From contig JAUCEF010000006.1 in assembly GCA_033558025.1 (NCBI GenBank), forward strand, positions 1,302,001 to 1,366,000: a DNA stretch of 64,000 nt, in the 5' to 3' direction. Of this stretch, positions 1 to 10,042 are shown piece by piece. Source of the DNA: Phytophthora sp. 'mugwort'. Taxonomy: Eukaryota > Oomycota > Peronosporomycetes > Peronosporales > Peronosporaceae. Position numbers and translations under genes: made by a program. The notes under the pieces are model-generated. The model made no database searches. It saw only the letters and a list, made by a program, of their open reading frames with translations, and was not told where the DNA came from. Numbering within the stretch: the stretch's first letter is position 1; every line of letters starts with the position of its first letter.

Positions 1-430
1 TGGAGTAGCGCAATACTTTTCGACAGCGCTGGTGCAACGGGGACCTGATCCATACAATCCATATGAAGGGTAACCAGGAGGCCTCAACTGCGGAGCCGAG
101 CAGATGGGAAGTTGGTGCGGCAGTCGACGCCTACGGGCGCCATATATACCTGAGGAACGGAACGGAGACACAAGGACGGAAGCCCAGCAGGAAAAGCAGG
201 AATAGTCAGCAGAGACTGGAAACGAAGAATGTGCGGGGGGTTACCAAGGAAAGTAGACAGAAGTGGTTGGAGCATGGAGGCGGACACCACTACAAGATAG
301 ACCGATGGCATGGCTCTTGCAGGAGACCCACGCCAGTTCGGTAGAGGAAGCGGAGGACTTACCGGACACATGGCAGAGGCTTTGGGGGCGAAAACACCAA
401 CAGAACGGACCCATCTTGTCGTACTAGAGT

Positions 431-673
431 GTGCATGACAGCCGACAGGGAGGGGTAGCCATCTTGCTGGATCCAAATGTAGCAGCCACAGCGACGCCTT
501 GGCAACAGGAAAGGTGGACAAACGGAGTGATATTATATAGTCAAATCGGGAGGATGCAGCTGTCCAACGTGTACGCGCACAATGACCACAAAGAGAGTGA
601 AGCAATCTTCGCCGAGTTAGAGACATGGCCATGGCAGCACCAGAAGACAGTTATCGCTGGGAATTTTCAATAG
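431..673 (+). pseudogene. LINE endonuclease (EEP) domain fragment
   Basis: The frame reads GGVAILLDPNV, then QLSNVYAHND and a final IAGNFQ. This matches the middle of exonuclease-endonuclease-phosphatase domains, where 'G(G/V)A.L', 'l.nvYAp' and 'GDFN' blocks are typical. The GDFN block has decayed to AGNFQ, which removes the catalytic Asp, and the frame stops straight after it. It lies upstream of the reverse transcriptase in the LINE order. Confidence 0.6.
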
Positions 674-1267
674 TGTGCAGAGCCCTCCCCGTGATCGATT
701 GGGGGGGGGGCAGCAGATCCGGGCGACCAGAAGTAGGGCGCTGAGCAGGTTGGTGCAAAGCTTGCAGGTTGAGGATGTCCGCATACTCGAGAAACACGCC
801 GACAATGAAGAAGAAGAACAGGACCCAACGGTGTTCTTCACGTTTTGGCGCAGACTCAGCGAGCAGATTGACAGATATTATGTGCCCAACAAGTGGACGG
901 CTGTAGTGCAGCGGGTAGAAGTCGAGAAACCGGCCGCGCCATCAGACCATCAACGAGTGCGTTTGCATCTGCGCGACGACAAGCAGGTTAAACCACGACG
1001 GAGACGGAAGCGAGGGGTCGCACACCCGATTAAATCATCGCAGCCAGAGCGAGTGCAGATGGAGTAGCTGGACGAGCTAACGAAACGGAAGTGGGAAATG
1101 TGGTCACGATGGGGGGGGATCAAACAGCGATAGTGTGTGTGGATTGCATTAAATAGATCGAGGCGCGTGAATCAGTAAGGAGAAAGGCAATACTGCATAC
1201 GATTAACGCCCAGAATAGGGCGCATTTAATAACCAAGAAAGAACTGCTAGCGCTAACGGAGGAAGAT

Positions 1268-2510
1268 ATGAGAAAAGAGCATCTTATGCGGCTTGGTCAG
1301 CACATGGAGAGGTCGATGGACCAGTTACGTTGGAATTTCAAACGAGTATCAAATTGGGAAAAGGATCAAACAATCTCAACGATAGAGCGGATCAACGGGG
1401 CGGAATTCACTCGAGACCTTAATGTAGCGGGCAGATTCGCTTCTGAGTGGAAACCAGTGTTCGGACGCAACCACAACATGGTGCACGGAGCGGCCTTGGA
1501 GCAGGAATTTAATAGATTCGTGAAAATCTCGGCAGACAAACTAGTTTCGCCAAAACATAACGAGGAACGCATGAAAGAGATTGTGCAAGAGGAAGTTATC
1601 CAGGCTTTTCATGCCCTCAATCGGCACAAGGCCGCCGGGGGGAATGGATTCAACAATGATTGCTTCAAAGACAACCAAGCGGTACTCGTCCCGGCAATGG
1701 TGACCATCGGAAATGAGTTACTCAATGGAGCGGAGCCACCCCACTCCTTCCTTGAGGGGTTGATATTCCCGTTGCGAAAGAAAGGCGACTCGCCAGACGC
1801 CATGGACTTCAGACCGATCTCCGTGCTACAAACAGGATACAAGATGTTCTCCTCACACGAGCTCAACGGGTGCTTGGAAAGCCCATTGGGGATTCTCAAC
1901 AGGGGTCCGTGCACGGCCGGCAAATGCTAAAAACAGTGATGATGATGCTACCTGTTTTACAAACAGCACAGCCGGAGCGAGCAGCAGCGATGAGTCAGCT
2001 AATCCTGTTGCTCGACTTTCGAAAAGCCTATGATACGGTCGCGCGTGAGTTCCTGTTCCTTGCGCTACTTCGGTTTGATTTCTCGCCTGAATTCGTGGCA
2101 ATGATTCGAAGACTACGCGACGGTACCACTGCACAATTTTTTAGTGAACGGGTAATTATCCGAACCGCAGGCCGCTATATCTGGGATCCGACAGGGAAGC
2201 CCATTAGCACCTCTACTGTTCCTCCTAGCGGCCGAAATATTAGCGTTAGCAATAAGACAAGACACGGAGATCCCATGTATAGAGGTACCAGGCGGGTCTG
2301 GGTCAAAACACAAGTTTTCAGCCTTTGTGGACGACTTCACAGTTTTTTAAAGCGAGGCGGGGCAATTACCCCGGGTCCTGAACATTGTGGAGCAGTTTTG
2401 GCGGTTGTCCGGTCTCCAAGTTCAACCAACGAAAAGCTGTTTTATATTTTTGAACACGGCAATCGACAAGAAGGAATACTAAGGTATCCCGGTGCTAAAG
2501 CATGGTGACT
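1268..2510 (+). pseudogene. LINE reverse transcriptase, frameshifted
   Basis: The first part contains [41 protein letters not shown] and YKMFSS, the usual RT fingers blocks (K..GpDG, l.KKGd....RPISl). After a frame change near 1865 the second part contains QQGSVHGRQ and [17 protein letters not shown], which is RT motif A with the catalytic Asp. In another frame near 2318-2345 the sequence gives [10 protein letters not shown] followed by a stop, which fits the catalytic (F/Y)xDD box. At least two frameshifts and stops make it inactive. Confidence 0.75.
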
Positions 2511-3643
2511 GTGAGGTATCAGGGTTACGCGATAGGCACGGTCCCTCTGCGGCGATCAACTGGCCGACGAGGATTAGGAATATCCAGAGGCGGCTACCAA
2601 CCGCGACACAAATCGCGACCAGCGTGGAATCGCGTGTATTGTAACTCAATGTGATAATGATACCGTCCATCCTGTTTACGGCCGCAGTATTTAAATTACC
2701 CCAGTGAGCGGACAGCCAGCTACGGAACATCCAGAAACAATTTTTATGGCACCAGGCAACGACCACGGAATCCAGCAGGCCATAAGATAAACCCAGCGCT
2801 ATTATATACCCAAAAGAAGCCGGAGGAGTGGAGCTCGCTTTGGTACAAGTAGCGTGCAAAACGCAGCGGGTAAAGCACACCATGCAATGGTTAATTCAGC
2901 GCAGAGACATTTACTATGTGCATGGCAGTCATGGGTGTTCAGGGGAATTCCAAAGTCATGGACCGGGAACATTTCGCCACGACAAGATCTGGGTCGACAA
3001 ACGAGCACAGCTCAGCCGATGCCTGCCAAAGCACTACTGCAGATAATGGGGGAATGGCTACAGCCTGCAGTCCCAACTACAGAGGACGAGAAGAATCAGT
3101 ACACAGCTGACGGACCTAGCGCAGGAGGCAATCAGCTGGTCCACTGCGGAGGAATGGGTAGTGAAACTGCTGCATCAACTGCCAGGATCGACTAGGGTGT
3201 GGACACAGGAAGAGACAGGATTCTGGCCGACGTATAGCTGGTAGGATAACCGTGGATTGTCGATTTGAAGGGTTAAATGCTCATAACGCGCAAAACCGAC
3301 AGAATACGGGAATGCCCAATTGCTAATCTAGACACCCAACGCACGGGGGGGATGGGGGGAGCGGACGTACGCGATGAAGATACCACATGCAGGGGCAAGG
3401 AGCATCAACAAGCAAAGTTACGAAGATGGGGTATCGCTATTCTGTTGAGTACGCCGCCGATAGCACATGGATGGCACATGCGAACAGTGATGAAACTCCA
3501 ACACCAGCCCAAGTTGGAGCACAAGTATAACTGGGAGTACACAGCTCTAGGGCGCGCCGCAGGGACAAGAACGGATCAAGAAGGAGGGTACCCAGGTACG
3601 ATAGTAGTGGAACAAATGTACCAACAGGATTCACTAGAGAGTA

Positions 3644-4630
3644 GTGGAACCGAACCCAAATCGGAAGACCTCGGGACCAATGCAGATAGCCGAAAGTTGC
3701 GGAAAACCAAGACAGAAAGAGCGTCGTCTTTTACGCGCATCCTTACGCCCATGGGTTCCAATGGAGCGCCCCGGACAACATCGCAAACACGCACATCCTA
3801 ATGGCTATCAAGAAGCAGCCTGTTCGACGGTACAAGGGAGCGGAAGCAGGGTTAAGGAGCCAAATAACAAAGTTACAAGGATGACACGAGGCTGTGGCTG
3901 GCAGGCAGCGGTGATGAACCAATCACCCAAGACAGTATGGGCTCAGGGACAAGAACTCACGGTGTATCAAATATGGGTCGGGTACAGAGTAGCGGTAGCA
4001 TACCTAAGCTTGTATCACGCGGAACTCCAGGAGGGCAACAGTTGCAGAAAGTTGCAGGACTGCCACGGAACCAAGGAGACACTGAAGCACAACTTTTGGG
4101 ATTGCCCATGCGCCCAAGCCTGCCGGCAGAAGCTCATCAGTCACTGGACCAGAGAACAATGAGAGGCCGGAAACCTTAGACAATTCCTAGGTAATTGTGC
4201 CAACAGAAGGGCGCCAGCTATGGCCAAAGACATCGGAGCACGAATCAAAGAAGAACACCCAGATAATGAGGCACAATTCGTGAACGTATGGAAACGGATG
4301 TGGCACATACTCATCAGTGTATGCGTCACTACTTTATGGATCCAGAGGAACCGGGTCGTGTTTCAGCAGGAAGAGGTCACTGTTGAAGGAAGTGTCAATG
4401 AATTCTGCTCAACCGGAATGCGGCAAATAACGGCGCTCGCGAAGCAGGAGCGGCGGAGGCCGAAACAAATAATTCAAGGGACTCGGCTTCTGCTATGTCA
4501 ACAAGCAATGGAAGACCAGCCCAGAGAGCAGTCATCAACAGTGACAAGCCCCGTACAACCACCGAACCTCATGGAGACGCCGGCGTTGCTAACTAGGCTC
4601 AGACGTACCAGAGCGCTAAAGGTTAAATAG
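3644..4630 (+). pseudogene. LINE C-terminal zf-RVT region
   Basis: Near 4030-4165 the frame gives CRKLQDCHGTKETLKHNFWDC and then CAQACRQKLISHW. This is the C..C....E(T)..H.fw.C pattern of the zinc-binding domain found after reverse transcriptase in many LINEs (zf-RVT). After one frame change it continues at 4220-4630 with ARIKEEHPDNEAQFVNVWKRMWH and LWIQRNRVVFQ, a tail typical of these elements. The preceding 2510-3640 stretch is in broken frames and shows no domain I can name. Confidence 0.6.
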
Positions 4631-5140
4631 ACTAGTCTGCCTCTCTCTATCAATTTGCGAGATTGAAATTGGTGGAATCGTCTGGCACGAAGCTGCCATC
4701 TGGCTGTTCTATTTGTCCCTAGGGTGCTCCTTACCTTTTCAGACGCTCCAGTAGCTTTGCCAAAAATCGCTAGTATGGATTTCCACTGAAAAGTCACCAA
4801 TCGTGACAGCAACTGATGATGCTGGTGAAGTATGTGATGGATTGTGGCCCCTGGTAATGAAATTCCCACCAGCGTTTTTCATTTAATAATGGAAGGTAAA
4901 TGGACATGTTCCTAGAAACAGTTTTTGATGATGTAGTCTTACAAGATAATCAACACTTCCCTCTTGGTGAGGCTGCATGTGCAAATTGATGTTTTTTGAT
5001 CACCTCTCATGAAGAAGGTGCTCCATAACTGTAAAACAAGCTTCAGGATATGAAATAAGACAGGTCAAACCTATCTTGCTTCATCCCTCCACGTGGTCTG
5101 CTTGACAGTCCGTCTCACAACTGGATTATCGCCGATCGCC
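4631..5140. other. Spacer between LINE remnant and ALG3
   Basis: No coding frame with a recognisable protein is seen. The stretch presumably holds the ALG3 promoter and 5' UTR. A weak initiator-like TTCATCCCTCCA lies near 5080-5091, about 50 bp before the ALG3 ATG. This is only a suggestion. Confidence 0.4.
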
Positions 5141-6859
5141 ATGGCGCGCAAGAAGACTTCCACGTCCACATCCAACACGAAGCGCGCGACGCGCATCGAC
5201 AAGGATGTCAAGACCACGCTTAAGCACAGCCGCGTGTTGTCCTTCCTGAACGACTTCATGTGCAGCTACCGCTACTTCACGCAGCTGGCCTGCTGTCTGC
5301 TGCTCGTCGAGGCGTGCGTTGGCTACCTCATTATCCAAAAGGTACCCTACACGGAGATCGACTGGTCCACGTACATGCAGCAGGTGGAGTTGTTCAAGGC
5401 CGGAGAGCGCGACTATATGCAGATCCGTGGCGATACGGGACCACTTGTCTACCCCGCAGGATTTCTTTACGTCTTCTCTTTCCTGCACTCAGTGACGGAC
5501 GATGGACAGAATATCCGACGCGCCCAGTATATTTTCTTGGGCTTCTACCTCGCCATGATCGCCACAGTGTTGGCCATCTACTACCGCGCTCGGGTGCTGC
5601 CCCCGTGGGCCACCGTGTTCCTGTGCATGTCCAAGCGGCTGCACTCGATCTTCCTTCTGCGCATGTTCAATGACGGCGTGGCAATGATGCTTCTGTTCAT
5701 GGCTGTGTACTTGTTCGCTCGCCAGCGCTGGCGTTGGGGCTGTGTGTTCTTTAGTGTCGCGGTGTCCATCAAGATGAACGTTTTGCTGTTCGCGCCGGCA
5801 CTCTTCTTCCTGCTGCTGCAGTCGTGCGGTATTCTGCGTACGGCATGGTATCTGTTCATCTGCGCTGCGATTCAGATCGCACTGGGCTACCCATTCCTCA
5901 AACACAACTGGTGGAGCTACATGAACAAGGCCTTCGAGCTCAGCCGCGTCTTCACGTTCAAGTGGACGGTGAACTGGAGGTTCCTTGACGAGGAAACGTT
6001 CGTGTCGGGCGGATTCGCCATCCTCTTGTTGCTGGGTCACCTGTTCTTCATGGTGCTGTTCCTGGACAAGCACTTCAATATCATTGGCACCATCCGCGCC
6101 GTAATGATGAAGCCGTTTGCCATCTATGAGCCGTTCCCGATCCAGAGCGAGATTATTGTGACGTCGCTGTTCGTAATGAACTTCACCGGCATCGTGTTTG
6201 CGCGCACGCTGCACTACCAGTTCTATTCGTGGTACTACCCGACGTTCCCGTACTTGCTTTGGTGCTCGGATCTGCCGCTGCTGCTCAAGATGGCGGCACT
6301 ACTGAACAACGAGTACGCCTTCAACACGTACCCGTCGACCACGATGAGCTCGCTCATGCTTCAACTCACGAACATCTTCCTGCTGATCACGTTGTACCTG
6401 AATCAAAAAAATAACTCGTTCGTGCCGTACCTGGACGCCGAGGCCCGCACAAACCTCATCGCTTTCGTGAACGAAGAGTGCTTCGACGGTGCGCGTCAGC
6501 TTGCACTGTACTACGGCAGTGTGACGGAGGACCTGGCCTCGGGTGCCACGGTGTCGTCTATCGATGAACACGAGGTGGTGCTGTCGCTGCCCAAGATGAA
6601 GCTGACGCTTGCCGTGGGCTTCGGCAGCAGCGGCCCCGTGACGGGCGAGGGCTACGGTCGCCAGGTGCTCAAGGATATGCTCAAGGAGGCCAGCGAGGGC
6701 ATCAAGGCCGGTGACACCATGGGCAAGCTCATTAGCCGCGAGTACATGAAGGACAAGGAGCTCAAGAACCTCGTGGACTCGCTCGACGAGCAGCACGATA
6801 GCACAACCTCGCTACGTCAGCGTACGACCACCAAGGCGGTGACGTCGCTTGATGTCTAG
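5141..6859 (+). CDS. ALG3: ALG3-type alpha-1,3-mannosyltransferase (Dol-P-Man dependent)
   Basis: Single-exon gene, 572 aa. ALG3 is the ER-membrane enzyme that adds the first luminal mannose from dolichyl-phosphate-mannose to Man5GlcNAc2-PP-dolichol during N-glycan precursor assembly. The sequence shows a short basic N-terminus, a first membrane segment at about residues 47-65, then DYMQIRGDTGPLVYPAG at about 91-107, which is the ALG3 luminal signature, followed by many hydrophobic segments up to about residue 425. HYQFYSWYYPTFPYLLW is a second conserved ALG3 block. The start was put at ATG 5141 because upstream in-frame codons include only non-ATG starts. Known ALG3 proteins are about 440-460 aa. 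Here a soluble C-terminal extension of about 147 residues follows (see findings). DPH2 starts 98 bp downstream on the same strand. Confidence 0.93.
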   Translation: MARKKTSTSTSNTKRATRIDKDVKTTLKHSRVLSFLNDFMCSYRYFTQLACCLLLVEACVGYLIIQKVPYTEIDWSTYMQQVELFKAGERDYMQIRGDTGPLVYPAGFLYVFSFLHSVTDDGQNIRRAQYIFLGFYLAMIATVLAIYYRARVLPPWATVFLCMSKRLHSIFLLRMFNDGVAMMLLFMAVYLFARQRWRWGCVFFSVAVSIKMNVLLFAPALFFLLLQSCGILRTAWYLFICAAIQIALGYPFLKHNWWSYMNKAFELSRVFTFKWTVNWRFLDEETFVSGGFAILLLLGHLFFMVLFLDKHFNIIGTIRAVMMKPFAIYEPFPIQSEIIVTSLFVMNFTGIVFARTLHYQFYSWYYPTFPYLLWCSDLPLLLKMAALLNNEYAFNTYPSTTMSSLMLQLTNIFLLITLYLNQKNNSFVPYLDAEARTNLIAFVNEECFDGARQLALYYGSVTEDLASGATVSSIDEHEVVLSLPKMKLTLAVGFGSSGPVTGEGYGRQVLKDMLKEASEGIKAGDTMGKLISREYMKDKELKNLVDSLDEQHDSTTSLRQRTTTKAVTSLDV

Positions 6860-6957
6860 AAAAAACTAATACCCTTGTGAATGCACTCTAATTGGACCTT
6901 ACAAAATCCTGTGAGAATGGATTTGTGTCAGAATGGCTGGCCACTTTTTATTCAACA

Positions 6958-8648
6958 ATGACGGTAGCTTTGGCTTTCGAGAGCGACGATGGCTCACGCG
7001 CCATCGAGATGCACGTACAGGTGCAGGAGAGCGACGGCGTGCGCACTGAGGACTGTGACCTGCACGAGTACTACGATATCACGCGCACCGTGGAACGCAT
7101 CCGGGGCGGTGGATACAAGAAAATCGCGCTGCAGTTCCCAGACTCGCTGTTGCCGGATGCGCCGCAGGTGCAGCAGGAGCTCAAGGACGGACTGGTCGGT
7201 CAATGGGAGCGTGTGTTTGTGCTGGGAGACACGTCGTACGGCAACTGCTGTGTGGATGAGGTCGCAGCACAGCATCTTATTGCCGACTGCATCGTGCACT
7301 ACGGGCGCACGTGTCTGAGCGCGACGACAAAGATTCCGGTGATATACGCGTTCGGCAACGCGCCGATTAAGGTCGACGACTGTGTGCAGCATCTGAGCGA
7401 GCGGATTGCTTCTGTGGACGCGACGAAAACGTTGGTGCTGCTGTACGAGCCCCGCTACCACCATGCCAGCGGCGCTGTGTTTGAAGGACTGAAGACGACG
7501 TTCGGGGAGTGGAAGCTGGTGTTTGGAACCATGAAGACATTCTACGATCCGACGGAGGAGACGACGAAGGTTGATGACAGTTCTTCCATGACGGTGTTAA
7601 CCATTGGTGGACAGGAGGTTTCGGTGGAGGCTGAGAATGCAGAAATCACCCCGGAAACGTTTGCGCTGCTGTACATTGGAGCGGAGTCGGCGCATCTTAC
7701 TAGCATCTTGATGCGCTACAGCACTGTCGACTGCTTCTCTTACAATCCAGCGCTGATGTCGAGTCGCAAGGAGGGTGCAACGGTCAACCGCGCGCTCATG
7801 AGGCGGCAAGTTGTTTTGGGTTTGTTTTGCTGTCAGCCTGGCCGCTAAAACTAACATTATTTAACGTATGTTGTGTCTTGCAGGTTCTACCTTGTCCAGC
7901 AAGCCAAGGAGGCGCAAATCTTTGGTATTTTGATGGGCACGCTTGGCGTCAATAAGTATCTTGACGTGGTGCACGGACTCCAGAAGCTGATCAAAAAGTA
8001 GGTGGCGCAGCTATACTATAGAGCTATCTAAACGCTAAATCTTGTTGTGAACTTCGCAGAAGCGGACGCAAGTCGTACTTATTCGTGGTGGGCAAGGTCA
8101 ATGTGCCTAAACTTGCGAACTACGCCGAGATCGATGCCTTTGTGCTCGTGGCATGTCAGCAGAACACCCTCATGGACAGTAAGGAATACTACAAGCCCAT
8201 CGTGACACCGTACGAGCTCCAGCTTGCTCTGTCCCCCTCCGAGGAGTGGGATGGACAATACAAGACGGACTTCAGTGAGGTGATACCAGCCCTGGAAAAG
8301 ACTGCCCAAAGCGTGGAACAGGCTGGCGATAGTGAGGATGCTGATGCCGACAAGCCATTCTTCTCACTGGTTTCGGGGACGTACAAGAGTGCTTCACACT
8401 CGGCCGCGGCCAGCGACCGCGAAGCAACTACCTATGCTATCACTGCATCTGGTGGGCCGGACGCATCCACTGCCTTGCAGGTCAAGAACGAGCGCACAGA
8501 GCTTACAACATACCGCAGCGACGCCGCCGATTATCTAGCTACGAGAGAGTATCAGGGTCTGGATCCACGCATTGGCAAGACACCTGCACACGCCGCCGTC
8601 GAGGGCAGCACCGGCATCGCGCGGGGTTATACCCATGAGACCGAATAG
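6958..8648 (+). CDS. DPH2: Diphthamide biosynthesis protein DPH2 (3 exons)
   Basis: DPH2 partners DPH1 in the cytosolic radical-SAM-like 4Fe-4S step that starts diphthamide formation on elongation factor 2. Exons by phase matching: 6958-7805, 7884-7997, 8060-8648, giving 516 aa. Motifs: YKKIALQFPDSLLPDA near residues 50-65, DTSYGNCCVDEVAAQH and HYGRTCLS with two of the conserved cysteines, then RALMRR|FYLVQQAKEAQIFGILMGTLGV across intron 1, and ACQQNTLMDSKEYYKPIVTPYE holding the third cysteine position. Intron 1 fits only a GC-AG splice (donor GCAAGT at 7806), because GT sites nearby break the frame. Intron 2 (7998-8059) is GT-AG. The start is the first ATG in frame. Confidence 0.92.
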
Positions 8649-9036
8649 AAAATATTGCTAACATAATGACAGCATCTTACATACGTACGTCAGTATTCCA
8701 GGCAAATGTGGAACAGACTCACAAGGACCATTACATATTGTGATTCGGCTTTGAACAGAAAACGCTTGTAATCTGACACCTTACATAATTGTCATTCTTA
8801 AGACCAAAGATATATATATATATAATTCCCTGAGGTCATACAAAATTGACCTGCTGCCCCAAAACTTTCTACGGGTAGTCGTTAGTAACGTGTGACTGGA
8901 AGTGGCAGATTCCAAAGAGACTTAGACTGCAATTGATTCCTAGGCTGCCCATCACTTCTGCACATTGTCGACACTTGACTCGGTTTGTGGCTGGTATTCG
9001 CCCTGTTGTCCACTTTAGCGGCAACCAACCTAGTCC
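8649..9036. other. DPH2 3' region and upstream region of the zinc-repeat gene
   Basis: No gene is seen. It holds a short TA dinucleotide run (about 8811-8823) and presumably the DPH2 3' UTR and the promoter of the next gene. Confidence 0.4.
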
Positions 9037-9053
9037 GTCACTCTGCAAATTCT
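9037..9053 (+). promoter_or_regulatory. Oomycete-type initiator upstream of zinc-repeat gene
   Basis: GTCACTCTGCAAATTCT fits the oomycete initiator pattern TCAYTYYNCAWWTT closely. It lies 21 bp before the ATG at 9074, a usual spacing for oomycete transcription starts. The match is seen; its use is inferred. Confidence 0.5.
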
Positions 9054-9073
9054 CTCCTCCCAGCCACATCGAG

Positions 9074-9823
9074 ATGAACATCTTTCAGCTTAATACATTC
9101 GATCATCGACCATTTCCAACACCCGACGTTAGCTGTGATACGATTCCGAACAGCAACGAACTCTTGGCCTTGCTGCAGTTGGTGATACCCGGGAGCGACA
9201 CGCTCTTGCCTCCTGATAACAGCTGCAACACACTCGCATACCTGTCGCCTGGATTCATGGAGTCATTGCCTCAACCACTACCAGATGAGTATCCTGGCTG
9301 GCAGATACCTTCCGAGTTCTTGTGGGAACAGACCGAGTCTCTATTGCAAGACAAGAGCAAGAACAAGCACCTAACGTCCAACAAACCCCGAGGCGTATGT
9401 GAGGTCGCGGGGTGCAACACGAAGAAGCAAAGCAACGGAAGGTGCATCCGGCATGGCGGCGGAAGACGTTGTCTCGTCGAAGGTTGCACTCGTGGAGCGC
9501 AGACAATGGGGCGGTGCAAACGCCATGGCGGTGGTGCACGCTGCAAGGTTGACGGATGCACTACAAGTAGCCAAGGTGGAGGCTTGTGCCGCGCACACGG
9601 TGGCGGCAAGTTGTGCACTGCCCCCGGCTGCAAGAAAGGGGCCCAGCGCCAAGGAAAATGTGCCACGCATGCCTCGCGGAGGTGCTGCGTCGACGAGTGC
9701 TCGCGAGTTGCTCGTTGTAGCGGCCTCTGCGGTCGTCACAAGAGGCAGGCAGAATCTTCAGCTATGGCAAAGCAACCGCTCGGACCAGCGAAACGAGTCA
9801 AACCGCTCAGCTTTTACGTATAG
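9074..9823 (+). CDS. WRKY19-like zinc-repeat protein
   Basis: Single exon, 249 aa. Residues from about 108 carry five consecutive repeats of the form C-x4-C-x9-C-x2-H, the first four separated by GGG or similar (for example CLVEGCTRGAQTMGRCKRHGG). Such arrays are annotated as WRKY19-like zinc fingers and are expanded in oomycetes; their function is not established, but nucleic-acid binding or regulation is likely. The N-terminal ~100 residues are acidic to neutral and low in known motifs. A short basic tail (AKRVK) could act as a nuclear signal. ATG 9074 was chosen because it is the first in-frame ATG and sits just behind the initiator. It is convergent with the FHA-WDR70 gene. Confidence 0.8.
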   Translation: MNIFQLNTFDHRPFPTPDVSCDTIPNSNELLALLQLVIPGSDTLLPPDNSCNTLAYLSPGFMESLPQPLPDEYPGWQIPSEFLWEQTESLLQDKSKNKHLTSNKPRGVCEVAGCNTKKQSNGRCIRHGGGRRCLVEGCTRGAQTMGRCKRHGGGARCKVDGCTTSSQGGGLCRAHGGGKLCTAPGCKKGAQRQGKCATHASRRCCVDECSRVARCSGLCGRHKRQAESSAMAKQPLGPAKRVKPLSFYV

Positions 9824-10042
9824 CTGCAGTAGCTACGCCTCGACAAAGTCGCAAGGGATGTATCCGATAGTAGCCCACTCTGTACGAGGAACATACACAT
9901 GCCATCGAAAGCCAACGATAACTATACCAATCCATTCTCCATACTCTGTAATCTTCGTCCCATTTGTACCATTCTGAGTCCAATCCTGCTGCCGCATATC
10001 AACCACTTCCATGATGAATACACACACCGACCTGAAAGTTGC

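Larger units (their letters stand above)
1..4630 (+). mobile_element. Decayed LINE (non-LTR) retrotransposon
   Basis: A plus-strand array of broken reading frames reads in the order expected for a LINE ORF2: an endonuclease (EEP) fragment near 431-673, a reverse transcriptase near 1268-2510, and a zf-RVT-like Cys/His tail plus C-terminal region near 3940-4630. Stops and frame changes break every part, so no intact protein can be made. The left end lies outside the window, and I see no convincing poly(A) tail or target-site duplication on the right, so both borders are approximate. Confidence 0.8.

Noticed and set aside
5093..5140. Longer ALG3 N-terminus
   Set aside because: The frame extends upstream only through a GTG codon; the first ATG is 5141, which fits the family's short N-terminus.
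5489..6214. Long open frame antisense to ALG3
   Set aside because: It mirrors the codon bias of the real gene, is rich in His/Glu/Gln and Arg, and has no domain; a GC-driven shadow.
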